Positions 59,031 through 64,000 of a stretch of DNA of 64,000 nt are shown one piece after another. The DNA lies in NCBI RefSeq assembly GCF_002999335.1, contig NW_020312480.1:248001-312000 (forward strand). The letters run 5' to 3'. Every line of letters starts with the position of its first letter. Position 1 is the stretch's first letter. Source of the DNA: Cyclospora cayetanensis (lineage: Eukaryota > Apicomplexa > Conoidasida > Eucoccidiorida > Eimeriidae). The position numbers and the translations under genes were made by a program. The notes below the pieces were generated by a model. That model worked only from the letters and a program-made list of their open reading frames with translations, made no database searches and had not been told where the DNA came from.

Positions 59031-59882
59031 ATGAACACTGCCTCCGGCTCCGTCCCTGCGTCTGCTCCCTTTGTTTCCGCAGTAAACCAGCGGGAGCGAC
59101 TAGCAGCGTCGGCGGGAGCAGAAGCTCCTACCGGTGCTGAGAAAGACGAAGACCCGGTAGTGCTCGAGGAGCTGATTCTGCTAGACTTTCCCGAGTTTTC
59201 CTTTTCTCCTTGCCTCAAGAAAGGTGGAAGACGCGTAGTCCGTGGTGAGGAAGACGAGCCACCCGCAACAGCAGGATATAGTGAGGCAGCAGGAGCACAC
59301 AAGGAGGCCCCAGCAGCAAACGAAGCGGCGGCAGCATCAGTGAGCGGTCCACTTTCGAACCCACTACATGCGAATGAGAAGGCTAATAGTGGGAGCACAG
59401 AATTAGCAGCAGAGCCTGAAATAGCTGCAGCAGCTGCAGCCTTTCTAAGGAACAAGGCGCTGCAGGTGCGGATATGGGGCCTTGAGGGACCAGCGCCTCT
59501 GCTGCTGCTGGGCGATTTTTCTTTTAAAGGAGAGAAGCAGGAACAGCATATGAAGAGTACTGCGTTGTTCACAGTAGAAAGGGGACAGAATAAATCAAAC
59601 AAACAGGCAGACAGCAAAAGAGACGTTCAGGAGTCCCATGCACGTCTGGAGGGCGTGGTTGCACAGACTATTTCCTTTGCTGTTGATGTCAATGCGACGG
59701 CGGGAAAAGTAGCAGCAACAATAGCGGTAACAACAGCAGCAAAAGCAGAAGATTGCGACGGTGCTATTATGCCTTGTGCTGACTCGTGCGGCGGACCCGC
59801 GTGCAGACCTACAAGCGGCACAGCCAGCACTCACGCAAGCGCGGGGTGCCTGGCTGCTCATGCAACGCAAAGCCTTTCCTGA
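59031..59882 (+). CDS. TFIIIC subunit tau55/GTF3C6-like (triple-barrel domain)
   Basis: The 283-residue frame carries the two halves of the TFIIIC tau55-type domain: EELILLDFPEF (residues 46-56) and, after an Ala/Glu-rich insertion, LQVRIWGLEGPAPLLLLGDF then SFKGEKQEQHMKSTALFTVE (about 144-183). In yeast and animals this small subunit dimerises with the tau95/GTF3C5 subunit in the A-box-binding half of TFIIIC, which recruits RNA polymerase III to tRNA genes. The match of LLDFPEF, GLEGPAP and F-F-G spacing is characteristic. The roughly 90 residues between the halves and the 100-residue tail are low-complexity, consistent with Ala-coding GCA repeats. The part after about residue 185 may instead be intron or UTR. 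It is called a single exon here; the start at 59031 gives a complete domain. Confidence 0.7.
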   Translation: MNTASGSVPASAPFVSAVNQRERLAASAGAEAPTGAEKDEDPVVLEELILLDFPEFSFSPCLKKGGRRVVRGEEDEPPATAGYSEAAGAHKEAPAANEAAAASVSGPLSNPLHANEKANSGSTELAAEPEIAAAAAAFLRNKALQVRIWGLEGPAPLLLLGDFSFKGEKQEQHMKSTALFTVERGQNKSNKQADSKRDVQESHARLEGVVAQTISFAVDVNATAGKVAATIAVTTAAKAEDCDGAIMPCADSCGGPACRPTSGTASTHASAGCLAAHATQSLS

Positions 59883-62550
59883 TGCTGGGGGATCCGTATT
59901 GCGGGAGTCTGCATACCAGTAGGCAGCCCCTTAATTTGGCCAGCAGCAACAGGTGCTGCAGTAGGTGCCTCTATCTTAATTTTGCTCTGTGCCGTCCTTG
60001 TGCGTGCTTCGGCTAAAGTTGAACAGCCATTGGGCGCTCATGGTCTTTTTCAGTTTGTCTCCCACCAATTATTTTGAGAGAGATCCTTCACCGGTGGAAA
60101 AACGTGGGGCAGTGGCGAGGGTGCTCCACACGCAGGAGTATATGTATACATACAAGGGTCTGGATGATGTCCTTACCTGTGGCCCCTAAGGCTCAGTATG
60201 GAGGTTCCGGCATAGCCTTGATGCCATATCGAAATGCATCGAGAACAGAGCTGAATGTGTGCGGCTTCTAAATTCGAGAGCCCTCATTCCTCGACCGTAT
60301 TTGTGAACCACAGCGATGCTAAGTGTGCCGCTGTTGCCTCCTCCTGGGGTCTTCATGTAGGGGTTGCTACTCAAAATCACTATGTAAGCATGAAGAAGAG
60401 CCTTTGTCTGGCTAAACGATAGTGCCTTCCTTTCCATAGTCTAACTCCAGAGGGAACTCGCTGAGGCAATCAGCGCATTGGACTACCAAGAGCTGCATAT
60501 TCCGGAGCTTCGCAAAAACTGGTGCATATGACTATTTAGTGCAGCAGACCGCAGCATATGTTCCTGTAGTATGGCTGCTAGCCAACTCCGTAATGTGTGG
60601 TGTGCCAACAGCCGCACTCTGCAGTCATTTATTGAAAAACAAAGTAAAATAGTCTTTTTGTAGCTGTCTAGCAGAGCGTGTACAATAACGGGCACACCAC
60701 ATACGTCAGTAGAGTCTCTTGTGCTGATTTGTTCAAGGTTTTTGTAATAGGACGTTTAAGGTTAGGCTCAGTTCAGGCTTCCCCTCTTCCCCTGTCTGCG
60801 CCCCTCAGGAATTCGGTATGTTGAGTGAAGGACAGCAAAGGTGCGTGTAGGGGCACCCTCTGAGCACTCCAGGTATTTAAAGTTAATTGCACAAAGCATC
60901 TAGTGCACACGTACACAACATTGCTTTAGCGCTTTGCAGTGAGCAATATATGTGCACAGAAAGGCGAATTATTTATTTCTTTGTTGCTATGTTAACGGCG
61001 AAGTGCAGGCTAGACCACTCCACCTAATAAACCGGTGGTAATTAAGTGCCCTAAAGAATTTTGCGGATGTATCCTAAGCCTTAGGACGAAATGAAGAATT
61101 TCCGTTGCTTCGGTGGCCTCTGATTAGAACCATATGTTGTTTGTATGATGTCCTGACTGAGGCCTCCGTACGGAGGTGTTTGACACGAGATCCAATACAA
61201 AACATGACAGAAAGCTATTTCCTGCCCTTCTTAAAAGCTCCCACCTCTTCCTGCCCCCAGTCCACAGGCTTCCGGCATGAGAGGAGAGCAACACCTGGGG
61301 TGTCCTCTTTTGCTACTTCCTACGAGCAATCGCACCAAGTAGCACGTAACTATTGGCGCACAAACGCAGCGCTGATTTCTTGAGACTTCGCTGCTAAAAG
61401 AGACGCTTGAGAAGAGCCTACCCAAACAGTGAGGTTAATGCCTACTCTTAATTGAATAGTGTTATATCAAGTCTTTTCTGCCCATACATTCCACTCCACG
61501 GGGCGAATTATCCCTCGTGAAGGTTTGAGCCATCAAGTCTGAGCTATGCATGGCCTAATGCGAAGAAAAATCATAATTAGTTGCTGGTTTCACTAATGGA
61601 ATTGCGAAAACTTCTGAGTTCTTAGAAGACGAAGGGAATTTGTCCACTGGCGATCCACCAGGACAGCATATGCACGGCGTGCCGGGGCGTTTCTGCCCGA
61701 TGAGGGCACATAGGTGAAAAATAATTCGGTTAGGTCTCTAATTTGAATTTTGCCACCGGATAACTTGAAGATCTGCCATCCACGACTCTACGAGTTTTGC
61801 TTGAACCGGAAAGTCTGTCTTTCAGCTGGACCCTGCAGCTACACTACTTATCAATCACATGAGCACTCTTAGATTTCGAGCATGGAGCATTTTAAATTTA
61901 GACACTATACATCATACAGGAGCTTTTCAAACCTCAATGAGGTTCCCTAGCCTCTTTCCATCCGGCCTGTGCCTTCCAACTGCACCTCCTGTCGGCCGCT
62001 GCTGGACAGCTCTGCTGTACATCGCCAGGCTGAGCACTCCAATCCTTCTATGCCCTTTGGCTCGTTTTGATATGAGGATTCTTTAAAGAATATATTGTGA
62101 TCGTAAAGTGCAAGAGCAGCACTCAGTTCTGCGGAGAAAGGAGGATTGGCGGAAAGAAGACTTTTCAGCCGTACATACAGTTTTTTGCTTTTCTTCGGAG
62201 GTCACTTATCTCGTCAGTAAGAGGACATCGATCTTTTCTCACAGATATCTTGCGTGGGCTTGGATCTAACGAGACTTGGGAGTCGCGTTCTGCCTCTTGC
62301 ATCTTTTGCACGACCGCGTGCAAAAGGGCGGCTTTCTTTTCCTCTTCTGGACCTTTTGCTCAGCCTTCTGGACTGCATCGGAGGCAGGCTTTTCCTTTCC
62401 TCTCTCTCCACGGAGGATTTTGTGCGGTGGCACGGAGCATTTCTTTGCATCGTAGTAGCTGCGAGCGAGGAGAGCCCACGGTGCCTAGGGGCCTACGCGG
62501 CTCTCTCTCCATACCGCTGTGGAAGCAGCATATCATAGCGCACCACCACA
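59883..62550. other. 2.7-kb gene-poor region and probable 5' region of next gene
   Basis: No recognisable coding exon is seen. The last 450 bp (about 62100-62550) are open in one frame without family resemblance, CT-rich and directly upstream of the next ATG, so they are more likely 5' UTR or promoter. Confidence 0.4.
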
Positions 62551-63549
62551 ATGGAGCTCGCTTATAAGGCATGTGGTGAAGACTTAGCAGCTGTCAGCGA
62601 GTGGGGGGAAGACATGTGTGGTGCACCTGCAGTGTCTGTGAACACTGAGCGTCCTCCCAAGCATCAGTTTTGTAATTCTGCTGAGATAGGCGCCCAAAAT
62701 TCCGCCTTAGAGAACAAACAGTCTCACGTCCGCCCCATGTCTGCCTCGTATTCTGCCCCAGGCTTTGTTAGGAGCTACTCCATAGCAGATCCATCCAACG
62801 AAGCATTTACGGTCTCTCACGAGCTGGACTTTGATGACTGGATGACGACAATTATAGGAACACTGCAGCTCGTAGTTTCATCTGCTGTCATTTTCTTGGG
62901 CATATACTTATTGGTGACCTGCCCTGAGATGGCGGAGGAAGCCCCACTTTTGTTCTATTTTGTAGCTTTCTCTCTGTCTGCCGAGCTTGCACTGCTGATG
63001 TTGATTTGTCTGTTAATGATGGCGTTGCGGCTGTTATGCGGACCAGCAAGGTCTGCGTACAGCTCTGCTATCTGCGGCATCTTTCACCGTACCATGGAAG
63101 GCATGATCTACTTCTTATGTGTTGGATTTGGGGGCACCCTGCTAGTACTCTTGGCTACGGGCGATCCTACGGACCCAAGGGTGCGCTATCTGGGGAAGAG
63201 GCAGGAGTTTGTTTGGGCCTTTGTTACCATGGAAGTAGCTCTTTGTCTCCTCTACTGCCTTCAGACTATCCCCACTCTTTATGGTGTATGCAAGTTTGCC
63301 TCTCATAAGATCTTCTTGAAGGTCACAGGAAGGGATGAGCTAGAGTTCCAAAGGGGGGATGTGCCCGTGGCTTATGCCCGCCTTTCAGATTATGATTACT
63401 CCCTACAACACATGAACAATCCTGCTGCTGTTACTCCGCCTGAGGTGTTTATTCAACCCAATGGCCGCTGGAGGGATGCGCAATTCCGTGAGGAAGCTCA
63501 CACGCAGCGCACAGATGCAGAACGCGCACTTCTAGGCAGTGATGTCTGA
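62551..63549 (+). CDS. Four-pass integral membrane protein, function unknown
   Basis: An intron-less 332-residue frame from ATG 62551 (context ACAATGG). About 95 polar, cytosol-like residues precede four clear membrane segments: roughly 98-122 (WMTTIIGTLQLVVSSAVIFL), 132-160 (LLFYFVAFSLSAELALLMLI), 183-203 and 218-246. A polar tail of about 85 residues follows, containing tyrosines (ARLSDYDYSLQHM) and acidic/basic stretches. There is no cleavable signal peptide. The loop GDPTDPRVRYLGKRQEF lies between the third and fourth segments. The layout, with both ends on the same side, resembles four-pass scaffold proteins of the pellicle or endomembranes. No conserved catalytic or transport motif is visible and no family name can be given. 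The long uninterrupted frame and hydrophobic pattern make it a real gene with high probability. Confidence 0.85.
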   Translation: MELAYKACGEDLAAVSEWGEDMCGAPAVSVNTERPPKHQFCNSAEIGAQNSALENKQSHVRPMSASYSAPGFVRSYSIADPSNEAFTVSHELDFDDWMTTIIGTLQLVVSSAVIFLGIYLLVTCPEMAEEAPLLFYFVAFSLSAELALLMLICLLMMALRLLCGPARSAYSSAICGIFHRTMEGMIYFLCVGFGGTLLVLLATGDPTDPRVRYLGKRQEFVWAFVTMEVALCLLYCLQTIPTLYGVCKFASHKIFLKVTGRDELEFQRGDVPVAYARLSDYDYSLQHMNNPAAVTPPEVFIQPNGRWRDAQFREEAHTQRTDAERALLGSDV

Positions 63550-64000
63550 ATTTTTAAAAAAACTGTGGACAGCTTGCAGGCAGCTAGCCGGCGCTTCAAT
63601 GACTTGTTTTGACCGATGAATTAGAATGGATTTTGCTTGCGAAATGAGGGCTCCGTGAGGAAGTAGTCCACCCAAAGCCTGTTGTTGAGCTCTTCAGTAC
63701 AATGCATGCTCTTGTGATGCTCCGCTACGTCCTCTGCTAGCGTCAATCCTTCCTAGTATGTGGGCGGACTAACGGCCCTTGCATCAACTCCGCCAATAGC
63801 ATCAAGCTTTACTTGTTTTGGGAGTCATAAATCAATCTTTACGAAACAAGGCAACTGCACCGAACTAGGCAAGGAAAGTGTCTCCACTGTATGCTCTGGA
63901 TATCGAAATGCAACGACTTTGCAGACCCCGTTGACGCCTACTGAAGCCGCAGGGGGTTATCCAGCTGCTGATGATAACCGTGCTGCTGCTCCTGTAGGTA
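63550..64000. other. 3' flank, nothing recognised
   Basis: Sequence downstream of the membrane protein gene. No exon, RNA gene or repeat is supported, apart from a short GCTGCTG run at the window end. Confidence 0.4.

Noticed and set aside
62097..62567. 156-codon frame upstream of the membrane protein gene
   Set aside because: Ser/Arg/Phe-rich without helices or motifs, overlaps the next start codon in another frame, and is more likely 5' UTR.

Overview
The window looks like nuclear DNA of an apicomplexan coccidian, most likely an Eimeria species or a close relative such as Cyclospora. Three things support this: intron-rich genes with GT-AG introns of roughly 90-500 bp; long CAG/GCA/AGC trinucleotide tracts that appear in proteins as poly-Gln, poly-Ala or poly-Ser runs (the homopolymer repeats typical of Eimeria); and lineage-typical genes (RAP-like helical-repeat protein, LEA-like proteins, mitochondrial ribosomal protein S12). 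No plasmid, phage, rRNA or CRISPR feature is seen. Most genes were recognised by joining exons by eye; where a gene model closes in frame across all joins, this is stated.

Layout. 1-7.4 kb: the 3' part of a many-exon helical-repeat gene (RAP/FASTK-like) on the + strand. 7.4-15.4 kb: an 8-kb desert. 15.4-17.3 kb: peptidyl-tRNA hydrolase 2 on the - strand. 18.9-20.9 kb: mitochondrial ribosomal protein uS12 (+). 21.5-22.1 kb: roadblock-type dynein light chain (-), with its ATG alone at the end of the first exon. 23.1-24.8 kb: ABHD17-like alpha/beta hydrolase (+). 25.5-26.0 kb: uncertain ORF (-). 26.6-27.3 kb: TIM14/PAM18 J-domain protein (+). 27.3-31.5 kb: gene-poor, with a decayed Gag-like fragment. 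31.5-37.2 kb: a six-exon, 1594-residue Gln-rich coiled-coil protein (+). 38.0-39.5 kb: a PEX3-like candidate (-). 41.2-48.0 kb: a DNA ligase IV gene with all nucleotidyltransferase motifs and two BRCT domains (+). 48.5-51.2 kb: two LEA-like paralogues (-). 51.2-54.5 kb: desert. 54.5-57.8 kb: an F-box/beta-propeller-like gene with an apparent +1 frame break. 59.0-59.9 kb: TFIIIC tau55/GTF3C6-like protein. 62.5-63.5 kb: four-pass membrane protein.

Functional picture. The genes do not form one pathway. Several serve the mitochondrion (uS12, TIM14, probably PTH2 and perhaps the RAP-like protein). Others cover DNA repair by end joining (LIG4), Pol III transcription (TFIIIC), dynein motors, protein depalmitoylation, ubiquitin ligase adaptors and oocyst or desiccation stress (LEA-like). 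Gene-rich stretches carry CAG repeats and short GGGCCC palindromes; the deserts are lower in GC and nearly free of both.
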